Below are positions 41,890 through 52,160 of a stretch of 64,000 nt of DNA, one piece after another (the stretch's first letter is position 1; each line of letters begins with the position of its first letter). The DNA comes from Gordonia liuliyuniae. GTDB taxonomy: Bacteria; Actinomycetota; Actinomycetes; Mycobacteriales; Mycobacteriaceae. The DNA is taken from the NCBI RefSeq assembly GCF_021739025.1, contig NZ_JAKKOT010000002.1:248001-312000 (forward strand), written 5' to 3'. A program made the position numbers and the translations under genes. A model generated the notes under the pieces. That model had not been told where the DNA came from, searched no databases, and worked only from the letters and a program-made list of their open reading frames with translations.

Positions 41890-42100
41890 CGCTTGGTCTC
41901 CTCAGCGGCCTTGGCGGTGGCGGTTGCCTGCTGGAATCCGGCCACGACGCCGCGGAAGGTCTCGGCGGCGACCCGGGCGCTCTACGCTGCGGCGGTCTTG
42001 GCCTCTGCCGCGTCGGCACGGGCGATGAACTCTGCGACCTGCTCGGCATGAGCGCGTTTATAGCGGCGCTCGCCTTGAAAGCGAACGCAGATGCGCTGCG
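41886..42100 (-). pseudogene. Decayed small gene with in-frame TAG, upstream of the 41889 gene
   Basis: One minus-strand frame reads RFQGERRYKRAHAEQVAEFIARADAAEAKTAAA up to a TAG at 41984-41982. It goes on with SARVAAETFRGVVAGFQQATATAKAAEETKR and ends in a TGA that overlaps the ATG of the next decayed gene by 4 nt. The clean frame and coupling indicate a former operon. The helical, Ala/Glu-rich product has no recognised family, and the 5' limit is approximate. Confidence 0.5.
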
Positions 42101-42290
42101 TCGACCGACCCGGACTCCTGAGCAGAACTCGCCGAAGCGCGCTGAGGTCCACTGCTCAGGCTCGGGACTTCATGCGGCAGACCCAGTCCTGGCCAGTTCG
42201 ATCACTCATAGCAGAACACGGCGAAAAACAAAAGGTCAGGTCGCATTTCTGCAACCTGACCTCTTGCGCGATTTCGTCCTGAACCGCTCG

Positions 42291-42376
42291 TGGTGGGCGA
42301 AGGGGGACTTGAACCCCCACGTCCCGAAGGACACTGGCACCTGAAGCCAGCGCGTCTGCCATTCCGCCACTCGCCC
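42291..42376 (-). tRNA. tRNA-Leu(CAG)
   Basis: Read on the minus strand, GGGCGAG pairs with TTCGCCC as the 7-bp acceptor stem, followed by A and an encoded CCA. The anticodon stem CTGGC/GCCAG encloses the loop TTCAGGT with anticodon CAG, and a class II variable arm (TGTCC-TTC-GGGAC) is present, as expected for leucine. The T arm reads GGGGGTTCAAGTCCCCC. The decoded codon is CUG. Confidence 0.95.
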
Positions 42377-42633
42377 GTGGCGTCGATCAATCGACATATG
42401 TCCGCGTGGACTCGAAAACGATAGCACGCAGCCAGCGCCGAAGTTAAATCCCACATCTCCGACCACTCCGACCTGCGAATACCCGCCCTGAAGCTGTCCG
42501 CCACAGCATCGTGCTGTTGTGACGTCAGTTGCGCATGTGACGCACAAGCGGCGACGGGCTTGCCTGGCCGGTAACATCGACAGGCACGGTATGCACGCCG
42601 ACACGCCACAGACCACGGAAGGAGTCGAGACGG

Positions 42634-43980
42634 GTGGGAATTCTCGACCGTTTCGAGCGCAAGCTCGAGTCCGCCGTCGACGGTGGTTTCGCCCGAGTCT
42701 TCGGTGGCAAAGTGGCACCGCAGGAGATGGAACAGAGCCTTCAGCGCGAAGCCGAAGGCACCCTCGAGAACCTTGGCGACGGCGCGAGCCTCGTCGCCAA
42801 CAGTTACGTCATAACGCTCAGTCCGTCCGACCTGGAGCACGTATCCACGGAGTACGAACTGAACCGGAAGATCTTCTCCCGCCATTTGGAAGACTTCATC
42901 CGGGACAATGGGTGGCAGACTTATGGGCCAGTGGTCGTAGAGTTCGATCAGATACCGTCACTGCACACCGGACAGTTCCATACCGACGGCGTCGTTAACC
43001 CCGACGCCACACCACGCCCGGTCCCCGCGTCCGCCGCGGCCCCGGGACCAGCTAGTCACCGAGGAGCCCCAGCCATGACCAATCCACCCGGAAACGATCA
43101 GGGCGGCCAGTACCCCGGCTACCCGCAACAGGGCGGACAGTACCCCCAGTACGACTACGACCAGCAGCAGTACGACCCCCAACAGGGGTACGCACCGCAG
43201 CCCGGCTACGAACAGCAGCCGTACGACCAGCAGGGCTACGCACCGCAGCAGGGCGGCTACGACCAGCAGTACGCCGCACCCGTCGACCAAGGGCAGCAGC
43301 CCGGATACGACTACGGCCAACAGGGCTACGGGCAACAGGGCTACGGTCAGCAGCCCGGCTATGACCAGGGCTATGCACCGGACCAGGGTTATGCACCCCA
43401 GCAGGGGGCACCTCAGCAAGGCGGCTACGAGCAGCCCGTCTACGACCAGGGCTACGGTCAGCCGCAGCAGGGCTACGACCAGGGGTATGCGCCGCAACCC
43501 GGCTACGACCAGGGTTACGCAGCACCTCCGATGGACCAGGGTTACGGCCAGCAGCCCGGGTACGACCAGGGCTATGCTCCGCAGGGAGCACCGCAGCAGG
43601 GCGGCTACGAGCAGCCCGTCTACGACCAGGGCTACGGCCAACAGCCTGCGTACGACCAGGGTTACGGAGCACCGGTCGGCGGCGGTTACGCACCCGCAGG
43701 CATCACCCTCGTCCTCGAAGACGGCAGCAACCGCACGTTCGCGCTCCGTCAGGGATCGAACGTCCTCGGCCGCGGCCAGGACGCACAGTTCCGTCTCCCC
43801 GACACCGGCGTCTCACGTCGCCACGCCGAGATCCGCTGGGATGGACAGACCGCCATGCTGACCGATCTGAACTCGACGAACGGGACAACCGTCAACGACC
43901 TCCAGGTCAGCGCGTGGGAACTCGCCAACGGAGACCGTATCCGTCTGGGACATTCCGACATCACGGTCCGTTTCCAGTAG
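42634..43980 (+). CDS. fhaA: FhaA: DUF3662 and FHA domain protein
   Basis: This 448-residue protein has an N-terminal DUF3662 domain ([36 protein letters not shown], residues 1-125), a long Gln/Gly/Tyr/Pro-rich repeat region (about 145-350) and a C-terminal FHA domain ([36 protein letters not shown], near 370-445) that binds phosphothreonine. FhaA interacts with the kinases and with MviN to control peptidoglycan synthesis at poles and septa. A GTG start at 42634 has GGAAGGAG about 9 nt upstream. It precedes fhaB-pstP-rodA-pbpA-pknA-pknB in the order known from mycobacteria. The repeat region is larger than in M. tuberculosis FhaA as far as I recall. Confidence 0.95.
   Translation: MGILDRFERKLESAVDGGFARVFGGKVAPQEMEQSLQREAEGTLENLGDGASLVANSYVITLSPSDLEHVSTEYELNRKIFSRHLEDFIRDNGWQTYGPVVVEFDQIPSLHTGQFHTDGVVNPDATPRPVPASAAAPGPASHRGAPAMTNPPGNDQGGQYPGYPQQGGQYPQYDYDQQQYDPQQGYAPQPGYEQQPYDQQGYAPQQGGYDQQYAAPVDQGQQPGYDYGQQGYGQQGYGQQPGYDQGYAPDQGYAPQQGAPQQGGYEQPVYDQGYGQPQQGYDQGYAPQPGYDQGYAAPPMDQGYGQQPGYDQGYAPQGAPQQGGYEQPVYDQGYGQQPAYDQGYGAPVGGGYAPAGITLVLEDGSNRTFALRQGSNVLGRGQDAQFRLPDTGVSRRHAEIRWDGQTAMLTDLNSTNGTTVNDLQVSAWELANGDRIRLGHSDITVRFQ
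43100..43690 (+). repeat. Gln-Gly-Tyr-rich repeats inside fhaA
   Basis: About 590 bp encode roughly 25 degenerate copies of units such as [10 protein letters not shown] and YGQQPG, with a longer unit ([18 protein letters not shown]) occurring twice. It is a low-complexity, probably disordered linker between the DUF3662 and FHA domains. Copy number is likely to vary between strains. Confidence 0.85.
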
Positions 43981-44000
43981 GCCGGATCCGCATAAGATGC

Positions 44001-44028
44001 TGTCGGGGGATCGTCGCGTCCCCCGACA
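44001..44028 (+). terminator. Hairpin after fhaA
   Basis: TGTCGGGGGA (44001-44010) pairs with its complement at 44019-44028 over an 8-nt loop, 21 nt after the fhaA stop. It suggests that fhaB to pknB is a separate or attenuated transcript. Confidence 0.65.
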
Positions 44029-44090
44029 GTTGACTGCATCCAGGCAACCGCCCGGATGTCGATGTTCTTCGTGAGGGAGGTGACGCGCAG

Positions 44091-44555
44091 GTGCAGGGCA
44101 TCCTGTTGCAGGTGACCCGTTTCGGGTTCCTCATCTTGTTATGGCTGTTCGTCTACGCCATCATCCGCACCATGCGCAGCGACCTCTCGGCTGCCACCAG
44201 CGGTCGGATCCCCATCGGCTCGAGCCGATCCGACCGGCGGTCACGCAGCACCCGCGGCCGCGGCTCCGCGAAATACCTCGTCGTCACCGCGGGCGCGCTC
44301 GCCAACACACGCATCACGCTCGGCGCACAACCCGTCCTCATCGGCCGCGCCGACGACTCGACGCTCGTCCTCACCGACGATTACGCGTCCGAACGACACG
44401 CTCGATTGTCGCCACGAGGCGACGACTGGTACGTCGAAGACCTCGGCTCCACCAACGGCACCTATCTCGACCGCGCCAAAGTGACGACCGCCGTCCGCGC
44501 TCCGATCAACACACCGATCCGGGTCGGCAAGACAGTGATTGAGCTACGCCCGTGA
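44091..44555 (+). CDS. fhaB: FhaB/FipA: membrane-anchored FHA protein
   Basis: This 154-residue protein has one N-terminal membrane helix (LLQVTRFGFLILLWLFVYAIIRTM) and a C-terminal FHA domain (VLIGRADDSTLVLTDDYASERHARL, LGSTNGTYLD near residues 80-130). FhaB (FipA) links kinase signalling to division and FtsZ/FtsQ. GTG is the start, with GAGGTG just upstream. The stop overlaps the pstP GTG by 4 nt. Confidence 0.93.
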   Translation: MQGILLQVTRFGFLILLWLFVYAIIRTMRSDLSAATSGRIPIGSSRSDRRSRSTRGRGSAKYLVVTAGALANTRITLGAQPVLIGRADDSTLVLTDDYASERHARLSPRGDDWYVEDLGSTNGTYLDRAKVTTAVRAPINTPIRVGKTVIELRP

Positions 44556-45967
44556 CCCTCGTCCTGCGCTACATCGCGCGAAGCGACCGCGGCCTCGTCC
44601 GGTCGAACAACGAAGACTCCGTGTATGCAGGTGCCCGCCTGCTCGCACTCGCCGACGGAATGGGCGGCCACGCGGCAGGCGAAGTCGCCAGCCAGCTCGT
44701 GATCCAAGCGCTGCGCGGCCTCGACGACGACGAGCCCGGCGGCGACCTCCTCGACGCACTCGGACACGCCACAGCGGTCGGCAACACGGCGATCGCCCAC
44801 CAGGTGGAGCAGACCCCCGAACTCGAAGGCATGGGCACCACGCTCACCGCCATCCTGTTCGCCGGCAGCCGCCTCGGCCTGTGCCATGTCGGCGACTCGC
44901 GCGGCTACCTGTACCGCGACGGCATCCTCACCCAGATCACCCGCGACGACACCTTCGTCCAGAGTCTCGTCGACGAAGGTCGGATCACCGCCGAGCAGGC
45001 GCATTCGCATCCGCAACGATCCTTGATCATGCGCGCCCTCACCGGTCAGGAAGTCGAACCGACGCTCATCATGCGTGAAGCCCGCGCAGGCGACCGCTAC
45101 CTGTTGTGCAGCGATGGACTCTCCGACGTCGTCAGCGAGGAGACCCTCGCCGACACTCTCGGCAACATCGCCGACCACAAGGAGTGCGCCGACCGCCTCA
45201 TCGAGTTGGCGTTGCGCAGCGGCGGCCCCGACAACGTCACCGTCGTTGTCGCCGACGTCGTCGACGACCAGTACGGCGAATCGCGGCCCATCCTCGGCGG
45301 CGCGGCGGGCGACGACGATCAAGACGGCTACGTGCCCGACCCGAAGACCGCAGCGGGCCGTGCAGCCGCGCTGCGTCCACCGGCGCCCGCGACCGCGCGG
45401 CCGACCATCACCATGGCGGACGAACCCGAACATCGACGACGGTGGGGGTGGCCGCTCGCCATCATCGCCGTGCTCGTCGTCATCGCCGCGCTCGTAACCG
45501 CGTTCTTCGTCATCCGAGCCCAGGCGTTGAACAGCAACTTCGTCACCGTGAACGACGACGGCGCCGTCGAGATCCACCACGGCACACCCGACAAACTGCT
45601 GTTCTTCACCGTCGAATCACCCAACCAACGGGCATGCGTCGACGACGCAGACGCCGAGAAACCGAGCGTCACGTTCGTCGACGCCGACAGTTCGTGCACG
45701 CCAATGCTCGTCGACGACCTCACCGAGATCAGTCGGAGCGCCGTCGAATCCCAAAGCATCAAGAACCTGTCGCTCGACGCCGCGCAGGAACGCATCCGCA
45801 ATGAACTGACCTTCCTGCCGTTGTGCGCCGTCCCCGACGCACCGAAGCCGCCCGGCGACAAGGAACCCGGGGACAAGAAGCCCAGGGACACCACGTCCAC
45901 CACGATGCAGGCGCCCGCCCCAACCACCGACTCGGACGGCGCACGCCGCTGCCGGGAGGTCGGATGA
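44552..45967 (+). CDS. pstP: PstP: PP2C-type Ser/Thr protein phosphatase
   Basis: This 471-residue protein has an N-terminal PP2C domain with metal-binding motifs (RSNNEDSVYA, LADGMGGHAAGE, GDSRGYLYRDG, SDGLSD, DNVTVVVADV; residues about 10-240). A juxtamembrane region, one membrane helix (WPLAIIAVLVVIAALVTAFFVI near residue 300) and an extracellular domain follow. It dephosphorylates PknA, PknB and cell-division proteins. It overlaps fhaB and rodA by 4 nt each. The extracellular tail ends in a Pro/Thr-rich stretch. Confidence 0.95.
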   Translation: MTLVLRYIARSDRGLVRSNNEDSVYAGARLLALADGMGGHAAGEVASQLVIQALRGLDDDEPGGDLLDALGHATAVGNTAIAHQVEQTPELEGMGTTLTAILFAGSRLGLCHVGDSRGYLYRDGILTQITRDDTFVQSLVDEGRITAEQAHSHPQRSLIMRALTGQEVEPTLIMREARAGDRYLLCSDGLSDVVSEETLADTLGNIADHKECADRLIELALRSGGPDNVTVVVADVVDDQYGESRPILGGAAGDDDQDGYVPDPKTAAGRAAALRPPAPATARPTITMADEPEHRRRWGWPLAIIAVLVVIAALVTAFFVIRAQALNSNFVTVNDDGAVEIHHGTPDKLLFFTVESPNQRACVDDADAEKPSVTFVDADSSCTPMLVDDLTEISRSAVESQSIKNLSLDAAQERIRNELTFLPLCAVPDAPKPPGDKEPGDKKPRDTTSTTMQAPAPTTDSDGARRCREVG

Positions 45968-47388
45968 CGTCGACTCCCGCTGGGCACGCACCGCCGACCA
46001 CACCGCCGGCGAATACCGGGCGTACCACCGAAGTGGTACTGCTCGGTTTCGCCGTGGTGCTTGTCGGCGTTGCCTTGGTGATCGTCGAACTCGCTCAAGG
46101 AGAGCCGCTGACCTGGGAGGTCGCTAAGTTCGTCGCGGCGTTCGCCGCCCTCTGCGCGATCGCCCACGTCGCCGTCCGCTACTTCGCGCCGTACGCGGAT
46201 CCACTGCTGCTGCCCGCCGTTGCGATCCTCAACGGACTCGGCCTGGTGATGATCCACCGCCTCGATCTCGGGTCGGCGCGCGCCGACGAACTCCTCAAAG
46301 AGTCCGAGCGCACGCACAACGCCGACCAACAGCTGCTGTGGATGATCATCGGCATCGTCTTGTTCACCGTCATGCTGGCCCTCCTCCGCGATCACCGCTC
46401 GCTGTCGCGGTACGCGTACACGCTGGGTCTCGGCGGTCTGATCTTCCTCGCGATCCCAGCGATCCTGCCGTCGTCGATGTCGGAGATCAACGGCTCCAAG
46501 ATCTGGATCCGCGCGGGCTTCTTCAACATCCAGCCCGGCGAGTTCTCGAAGATCCTCATCATCATCTTCACCGCATCGTTCCTGGTGTCCCGCCGCGACC
46601 TGTTCACCACCGCGGGCAAACAGTTCGCCGGGATCGACTTCCCGCGTGCCCGCGACCTCGGCCCGCTGATCGCGGCGTGGGCGATCGCCGTCGGCGTGCT
46701 CGCCTTCGAATCGGATCTCGGTACGTCGCTGCTCATCTTCGTGACCGTCCTGACGATGCTCTACGTCGCCAGCGGGCGCGTCAGCTGGCTGATGCTCGGA
46801 CTGACGCTCTTCGCGCTGGCCGCCGTCATCGCCTACCAGCTGTTCTTCCACCTGCAGATGCGGGTCGCGGTGTGGCGTGACCCGTTCGAGCAGTACGACA
46901 CGTACGGCTACCAGGTGGCGCAGAGCCTGTTCGGATTCGCGACGGGCGGCCTGTTCGGGACGGGCCTGGGTTCCGGCCGCCCCAACATCGTGCCGTTCGC
47001 CAACACCGACTTCATTCTCACCAGCTTCGGTGAAGAGGTCGGTCTCGTCGGCCTCACCGCGATCACCCTGATCTACCTGGTCCTCGTCGTCCGCGGACTG
47101 CGCACCGCCATCGCTGTCCGCGACAGCTTCGGGAAGCTGCTCGCGGCCGGCCTCTCGTTCACCATCGTGTTCCAGCTGTTCGTGGTGTTCGGCGGCGTGT
47201 CGAAGCTGATCCCGCTGACCGGTCTGACCACGCCGTTCCTCGCGTACGGCGGATCGTCACTGCTCGCGAACTATCTGCTGCTCGCACTGCTCATCCGCAT
47301 CTCGAACGCCGCCCGCGAACCCGATGCGCCCAAACCTAAGCCGAAACGCAAGGTCGACGCGATGCCCACCCAGGTGGTGACGCGCTGA
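45964..47388 (+). CDS. rodA: RodA: SEDS peptidoglycan glycosyltransferase
   Basis: This 474-residue protein has about 12 membrane segments and the SEDS signatures: GSKIWIRAGFFNIQPGEFSKI, WRDPFEQYDTYGYQVAQSLFGFATGGLFGTGLGSGRPN and FGGVSKLIPLTGLTTPFLAYGGSSLLANY. It polymerises lipid II with the partner transpeptidase PbpA, encoded next. The ATG at 45964 overlaps the pstP stop by 4 nt, and its stop overlaps the pbpA ATG in TGATG. Confidence 0.95.
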   Translation: MTSTPAGHAPPTTPPANTGRTTEVVLLGFAVVLVGVALVIVELAQGEPLTWEVAKFVAAFAALCAIAHVAVRYFAPYADPLLLPAVAILNGLGLVMIHRLDLGSARADELLKESERTHNADQQLLWMIIGIVLFTVMLALLRDHRSLSRYAYTLGLGGLIFLAIPAILPSSMSEINGSKIWIRAGFFNIQPGEFSKILIIIFTASFLVSRRDLFTTAGKQFAGIDFPRARDLGPLIAAWAIAVGVLAFESDLGTSLLIFVTVLTMLYVASGRVSWLMLGLTLFALAAVIAYQLFFHLQMRVAVWRDPFEQYDTYGYQVAQSLFGFATGGLFGTGLGSGRPNIVPFANTDFILTSFGEEVGLVGLTAITLIYLVLVVRGLRTAIAVRDSFGKLLAAGLSFTIVFQLFVVFGGVSKLIPLTGLTTPFLAYGGSSLLANYLLLALLIRISNAAREPDAPKPKPKRKVDAMPTQVVTR

Positions 47389-48890
47389 TGAACAAGCCCA
47401 TCCAACGCGTCGCGATCGCCGCCATCGTCCTCGTCGTCGCGCTGCTCGCCAACGCCACCTACCTTCAGGTGTTCAAAGCGGACTCGCTGCGCAGCGACAC
47501 CCGCAACTCGCGTGTGCTGCTCGACGAATACTCGCGTGAGCGCGGCGTCATCGTCGCCGCCGACGGCACGGTGATCGCCGAATCGGTCGCCACCGACAAC
47601 AAGTTCAAATACCTCCGGAAGTACCCGACCAACCCGAAGGCATTCGCCCCGGTCACCGGCTACTTCTCGTTCGTGTACCGCGCCGATCGCGGTATCGAGG
47701 CCGCCGAGGACTCCGTGCTCAACGGCAACGACGACCGCCTGTTCACCCAGCGGTTCATGGACATGTTCTCCGGACGCGACCCGCGCGGGGGCAACGTCGT
47801 CACCACGATCGACCCGCGACTGCAACGCACTGCGTACCAGGAGCTCTCGGGCGCCGACTGCGACGGCCCATGCCGCGGCGCCGTCGTCGCCATCGAGCCG
47901 GGCACCGGCAAGATCCTGGCGATGGCGTCGACGCCAAGCTACAACCCGAACGCGATCGCCACCCAGGACTTCGGCGAAGCCGAGAAGGCATGGACGTCGA
48001 TGACCGACGAATCGGCGGACTCGCCGCTCGTCAACCGAGCGATCTCGGCGCTGTACCCACCCGGTTCGACGTTCAAGGTGGTCTCGACCGCAACGGCGCT
48101 CAATGCCGGCCTCAACGCCGACACCCGCCTCACCGCGGCGTCCCGCTGGCAGCTGCCCGACAGCAACACCTTCCTGTCCAACGATTCCGGGGCGACGTGC
48201 CCGGGGTCGTCGAACGGGACCGTCACGTTGACGCAGGCCTTCGAGTACTCGTGCAACACGGCGTTCGCGCAGCTCCTGACCGAGAAGGTCCCCGGCGACA
48301 AGCCAGAGGAGTTCACGTCGACCGCCAAATCGTTCGGCGTCGGCGAAGACCCGGCGGGCATCCCGATGCCGGTCGCGAAGAGCTCCGTCGGCGACATCGG
48401 CGACGACCTGGCCGCCCTCGGCCAGTCGGCGATCGGCCAGCGCGACGTCCGACTCACCGTGTTGGAGAACGCGGTGATCGCGGCGACCGTCGCCAACGGC
48501 GGCGCGCGGATGCGGCCCTACCTCGTCGATAAATTGCAGACCGGCGACCTGCGCACCATCTCGACAACGGCGCCGACGACCCTCAACCGCCCGCTGACCG
48601 CCGATCAGGCCGACGTCCTGACCGACATGATGATCAAGTCGGAGCAGAACACAGCGGGCTCGCAGTCGGGCATCGCGTCGAAGACCGGCACCGCCGAGCA
48701 CTCGGACACCGCGCAGGGAGGCGAGACCCCGTACGCCTGGTACATCGCGTTCTCGCCGGGAACCAACAAGCGCATCGCGGTGGCCGTCATGCTCGAGAAC
48801 GGCGCACAGGGACAGAACTCCTACGGCGGCGTCGTTGCCGCCCCGATTGGACGAGCAGTGATGAACGCATATACGGGAGGTGGCCGATGA
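47388..48890 (+). CDS. pbpA: PbpA: class B penicillin-binding protein
   Basis: This 500-residue protein has an N-terminal membrane anchor ([21 protein letters not shown]), a pedestal domain ([18 protein letters not shown]) and a transpeptidase domain with S-x-x-K (STFK near residue 228), S-x-N (SCN near residue 289) and K-T-G (KTGTAEH near residue 433). It crosslinks peptidoglycan with RodA. Mycobacterial PbpA is a PknB substrate. The stop overlaps pknA by 4 nt. Confidence 0.95.
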   Translation: MNKPIQRVAIAAIVLVVALLANATYLQVFKADSLRSDTRNSRVLLDEYSRERGVIVAADGTVIAESVATDNKFKYLRKYPTNPKAFAPVTGYFSFVYRADRGIEAAEDSVLNGNDDRLFTQRFMDMFSGRDPRGGNVVTTIDPRLQRTAYQELSGADCDGPCRGAVVAIEPGTGKILAMASTPSYNPNAIATQDFGEAEKAWTSMTDESADSPLVNRAISALYPPGSTFKVVSTATALNAGLNADTRLTAASRWQLPDSNTFLSNDSGATCPGSSNGTVTLTQAFEYSCNTAFAQLLTEKVPGDKPEEFTSTAKSFGVGEDPAGIPMPVAKSSVGDIGDDLAALGQSAIGQRDVRLTVLENAVIAATVANGGARMRPYLVDKLQTGDLRTISTTAPTTLNRPLTADQADVLTDMMIKSEQNTAGSQSGIASKTGTAEHSDTAQGGETPYAWYIAFSPGTNKRIAVAVMLENGAQGQNSYGGVVAAPIGRAVMNAYTGGGR

Positions 48891-50203
48891 GCCTGCAGAA
48901 CGGGACCATCATCGCCGACCGGTACCGCCTGGTCCGGTTGATAGCGACCGGCGGCATGGGACAGGTGTGGGAAGCCCTCGACACGCGACTGGGCCGCCGA
49001 GTGGCCGTCAAAGTTCTCAAGGCCGAATACTCGAACGACTCCGAGTTCCTCGGACGTTTCCGTACCGAAGCACAGACGACCGCACGGTTGAACGACCCGG
49101 GCATCGCGAACGTCTTCGACTACGGTGAGACGCCCGACCGCAACGGCGGCGACCCGCTCGCCTACCTCGTCATGGAGCTCGTCGACGGCGAACCGCTCAA
49201 CTCGGTGATCGCCCGGATGGGCCAGCTCGCGCTGACCCACGCCCTCGACATGCTCGAGCAGACCGGACGCGCGCTGCAGGCCGCGCACACCGCGGGCCTC
49301 GTGCACCGCGACGTGAAGCCCGGCAACATCCTGATCACGCCCACCGGGCAGGTCAAGATCACCGACTTCGGCATCGCGAAAGCCGTCGACTCGGCTCCGG
49401 TGACCCAGACCGGCATGGTGATGGGCACCGCCCAGTACATCTCGCCCGAACAGGCGATGGGCGGCGAGGCGACCGCCGCGTCGGACGTGTACTCGCTCGG
49501 GGTCGTCGGCTACGAGGCGCTCACCGGACGGCGACCGTTCCTCGGCGACGGCGCGATCACCGTCGCGATGAAGCACATCCAGGACACGCCGCCGTCGTTG
49601 CCGTCGTCGATCCCGGCTCCGGTCCGCGAACTCATCGACATCACGCTCTCGAAGGATCCGGCGCAGCGGTACGCGACGGGCGGCGAGTTCGCCGACGCCG
49701 TCGCCGCCGTTCGGGCAGGCCATCGTCCGCCGCGGCCGCGCACCGCGGGCGGCGTCGCGCCGGTCGCTGCGGCGGCAGGGACCCGCGCGATGACATCGCC
49801 GACTCCCGCACCGGTCTCGCGGCCCACCACGGCCCCGTCGACCGCTGCCGGCGCGAACACCGACAACGGTGGCTGGACGACGACCCACAAGGTGTTGACG
49901 GCGGTCGCCGCGCTGCTGCTCATCGCGGCGATCGCTTTGGTCGCCTGGTGGATCAGCAGCAGCCCGAAGGACCCCGTCGAACCCCGGAACTCGACCCCGG
50001 TCACCGTCACTCAAACGCAGCAGCCGGAGGAACCGACTACTACGGAGGAGGAGACTCCGCGCTCGACGCCCGAGTCGACGACCACGACCGACGAGCAGAC
50101 CACGACCACGACCGACGAGGACACGACGACGACGGAAGAGGAGACGACCACCGGCAGCGACGGCATAGAGGTCCTGCCCGGAGTCACGATCCCGACTAGA
50201 TGA
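48887..50203 (+). CDS. pknA: PknA: receptor-type Ser/Thr protein kinase
   Basis: This 438-residue protein has a kinase domain with P-loop [16 protein letters not shown], the catalytic HRDVKPGN near residue 142, DFG and an activation loop with Thr-x-Thr-like residues ([19 protein letters not shown]). A single membrane helix ([17 protein letters not shown] near residue 345) and a short, acidic Thr/Glu-rich extracellular tail without PASTA units follow. It acts with PknB on cell shape, division and peptidoglycan synthesis. It overlaps pbpA by 4 nt. Confidence 0.95.
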   Translation: MSLQNGTIIADRYRLVRLIATGGMGQVWEALDTRLGRRVAVKVLKAEYSNDSEFLGRFRTEAQTTARLNDPGIANVFDYGETPDRNGGDPLAYLVMELVDGEPLNSVIARMGQLALTHALDMLEQTGRALQAAHTAGLVHRDVKPGNILITPTGQVKITDFGIAKAVDSAPVTQTGMVMGTAQYISPEQAMGGEATAASDVYSLGVVGYEALTGRRPFLGDGAITVAMKHIQDTPPSLPSSIPAPVRELIDITLSKDPAQRYATGGEFADAVAAVRAGHRPPRPRTAGGVAPVAAAAGTRAMTSPTPAPVSRPTTAPSTAAGANTDNGGWTTTHKVLTAVAALLLIAAIALVAWWISSSPKDPVEPRNSTPVTVTQTQQPEEPTTTEEETPRSTPESTTTTDEQTTTTTDEDTTTTEEETTTGSDGIEVLPGVTIPTR

Positions 50204-50213
50204 GGCTGACGAT

Positions 50214-52133
50214 GTGAGCGACTTCGATCCGCACTACCTCTCCGAGCGTTACGAGCTCGGCGAGACACTCGGCTTCGGCGGCATGTCCGAAGTCCAGTAC
50301 GCGCGTGACCTCCTGCTGCACCGGGACGTCGCGATCAAAGTGCTGCGCGCCGATCTGGCTCGCGATCCGTCGTTCTACCTGCGTTTCCGGCGTGAAGCCC
50401 AGAACGCCGCCAAGCTGACCCACCCGTCGATCGTCCAAGTCTTCGACACCGGCGAAGCCGAGACGTCCGAGGGACCGCTCCCGTTCATCGTGATGGAGTA
50501 CGTCGACGGCGACACGCTCCGCGACATCCTGCGGGCGAGCGATTCGGGGGTCATCGCACCCAAGCAGGCGATGACCTGGATGGCCGACGTGGCCGCCGCG
50601 ATGGACTTCTCGCACCGCGCGAACATCGTTCACCGCGACATGAAGCCCGCCAACGTGATGATCGACCGGACGGGCGCGGTCAAGGTGATGGACTTCGGCA
50701 TCGCCCGCGCCATGGACGACACGTCGGCGACCATGACGCAGACGTCCGCCGTGATGGGCACCGCCCAATATCTGTCGCCGGAACAGGCACGCGGCATCAA
50801 AGTGGATCCGCGCAGCGACATCTACTCGATGGGCTGCGTTCTGTTCGAACTCGTCACCGGTGAGCCGCCGTTCACCGGCGACTCACCGATCGCGGTCGCC
50901 CACCAGCACGTCCACGAGGATCCGCGCCGCCCGTCGACGGTCCGACCCGAGCTGTCGCCGGAACTCGACTCGATCGTCATGCAGGCGATGAGCAAGAACC
51001 CGGCCAACCGCTATCAGACGGCTGCCGACTTCCGCTCCGACCTCATCAAGGTTCTCGCAGGCGGCAAGCCGTCGGCGCCGATGCTGTTGACCGACCAGGA
51101 ACAGACCGACCTCATCGAATCGACGCGGGCGCCCGTCCGCAACGAGACGCAGTCGTCGCGACGTAACAGCCACCGTCTCGCCGAGGTGATGGACGACGAG
51201 CCGACGCCGCTCCACCGCCGCAAGCCGGTCATCGTGGCCGTCGCGCTGCTGTTGATCGCGGCTCTCGTCGGCAGCCTCCTCGCGTGGGCGCCGTGGACCA
51301 GCGAGGAGCCGTCGATCGCCGTCCCGAAGGTCGCCGGCCTCACCGCCGAAGCCGCCAAGGCCAACCTCGAACAAGCCGGTTTCAGTGTCAAAGAGCAACG
51401 CGAGTCGAGCTCGGACATCACCGAAGGCCTCGCCACACGCACCGTGCCGGGCGACGACGTCCCCACCCCCGAAGGGTCGGAGGTGACGTTGTACATCTCG
51501 TCCGGACCGCAACGATCCGCGGTGCCTGATCTGCGAGGAAAGACCGAGAAAGACGCGCGCAAACTACTCGAAGCACGCGGATTCGAGACGGTGAAGACCG
51601 AGCAGATCGAGTCGACGACCGCCCTCAAGGACAAAATCGTCCGGACGACCCCGCAGACCAATGCGACGGTCGCGGTCACCAGCACCATCGTCCTGCACAT
51701 CGGCACCGGCCCGAGCGAAGTGACCATCCCCGACCTGCGCGGGCAGACCGAGGACGAGGCCACCACCGCCCTCGAACAAATGGACTTGGACGTGGTGACC
51801 GTGCAGGCCGACTCCGACCTCCCCGAAGGCCAAGTGGTCAGCACGTCACCCGACGCGGGGACTTCCGTCCGGGTCGGCAGCACCGTCCAGGTGATGGTCT
51901 CGCGCGGCAACCAGTTCACCGTCCCCGACCTGCGCGGCAAGACACCCGATCAAGCACAGGATGCGCTCGTCAGGGCCGGATGGGATCCCAACACGATCAA
52001 CATCACCGAACGCAAGGTTCCGCTCGGCAGCCGCGACGACGGCAAAGTCATGTCCCAGCGGCCGTCCGCGGGCAGCAAGCTCCGCAAGAACGAGTCGGTC
52101 TCCGTAGTCGTCGGCAAGGAAGCATTGTTCTGA
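50214..52133 (+). CDS. pknB: PknB: PASTA-domain Ser/Thr protein kinase
   Basis: This 639-residue protein has a kinase domain (GFGGMSEV, VAIKVLR, HRDMKPAN near residue 138, DFG, activation loop with several Thr and GTAQYLSPEQ). A membrane helix (VIVAVALLLIAALVGSLLAW near residue 345) and four extracellular PASTA repeats follow, starting near VPKVAGLTAEAAKANL, VPDLRGKTEKDARKLL, IPDLRGQTEDEATTAL and VPDLRGKTPDQAQDAL. PASTA units sense muropeptides or lipid II. A GTG start at 50214 follows pknA by 10 nt. The gene ends the kinase operon and converges on trpG. Confidence 0.96.
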   Translation: MSDFDPHYLSERYELGETLGFGGMSEVQYARDLLLHRDVAIKVLRADLARDPSFYLRFRREAQNAAKLTHPSIVQVFDTGEAETSEGPLPFIVMEYVDGDTLRDILRASDSGVIAPKQAMTWMADVAAAMDFSHRANIVHRDMKPANVMIDRTGAVKVMDFGIARAMDDTSATMTQTSAVMGTAQYLSPEQARGIKVDPRSDIYSMGCVLFELVTGEPPFTGDSPIAVAHQHVHEDPRRPSTVRPELSPELDSIVMQAMSKNPANRYQTAADFRSDLIKVLAGGKPSAPMLLTDQEQTDLIESTRAPVRNETQSSRRNSHRLAEVMDDEPTPLHRRKPVIVAVALLLIAALVGSLLAWAPWTSEEPSIAVPKVAGLTAEAAKANLEQAGFSVKEQRESSSDITEGLATRTVPGDDVPTPEGSEVTLYISSGPQRSAVPDLRGKTEKDARKLLEARGFETVKTEQIESTTALKDKIVRTTPQTNATVAVTSTIVLHIGTGPSEVTIPDLRGQTEDEATTALEQMDLDVVTVQADSDLPEGQVVSTSPDAGTSVRVGSTVQVMVSRGNQFTVPDLRGKTPDQAQDALVRAGWDPNTINITERKVPLGSRDDGKVMSQRPSAGSKLRKNESVSVVVGKEALF

Positions 52134-52160
52134 CCGGGGCTCGTCTCGAGCAGCAGACCA

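Noticed and set aside
41527..41984. Selenocysteine or pyrrolysine recoding at the in-frame TGA and TAG
   Set aside because: No SECIS-like hairpin or recoding gene is seen nearby, and the same locus has a frame-disrupting duplication, so decay is the simpler reading.
37101..42300. CRISPR array or phage att repeats
   Set aside because: No regularly spaced direct repeats were seen, and no copy of the tRNA-Leu 3' end was noticed in the island by eye.
45328..46851. 507-codon minus-strand frame opposite pstP and rodA
   Set aside because: It crosses two well-supported genes and has no recognisable domain.
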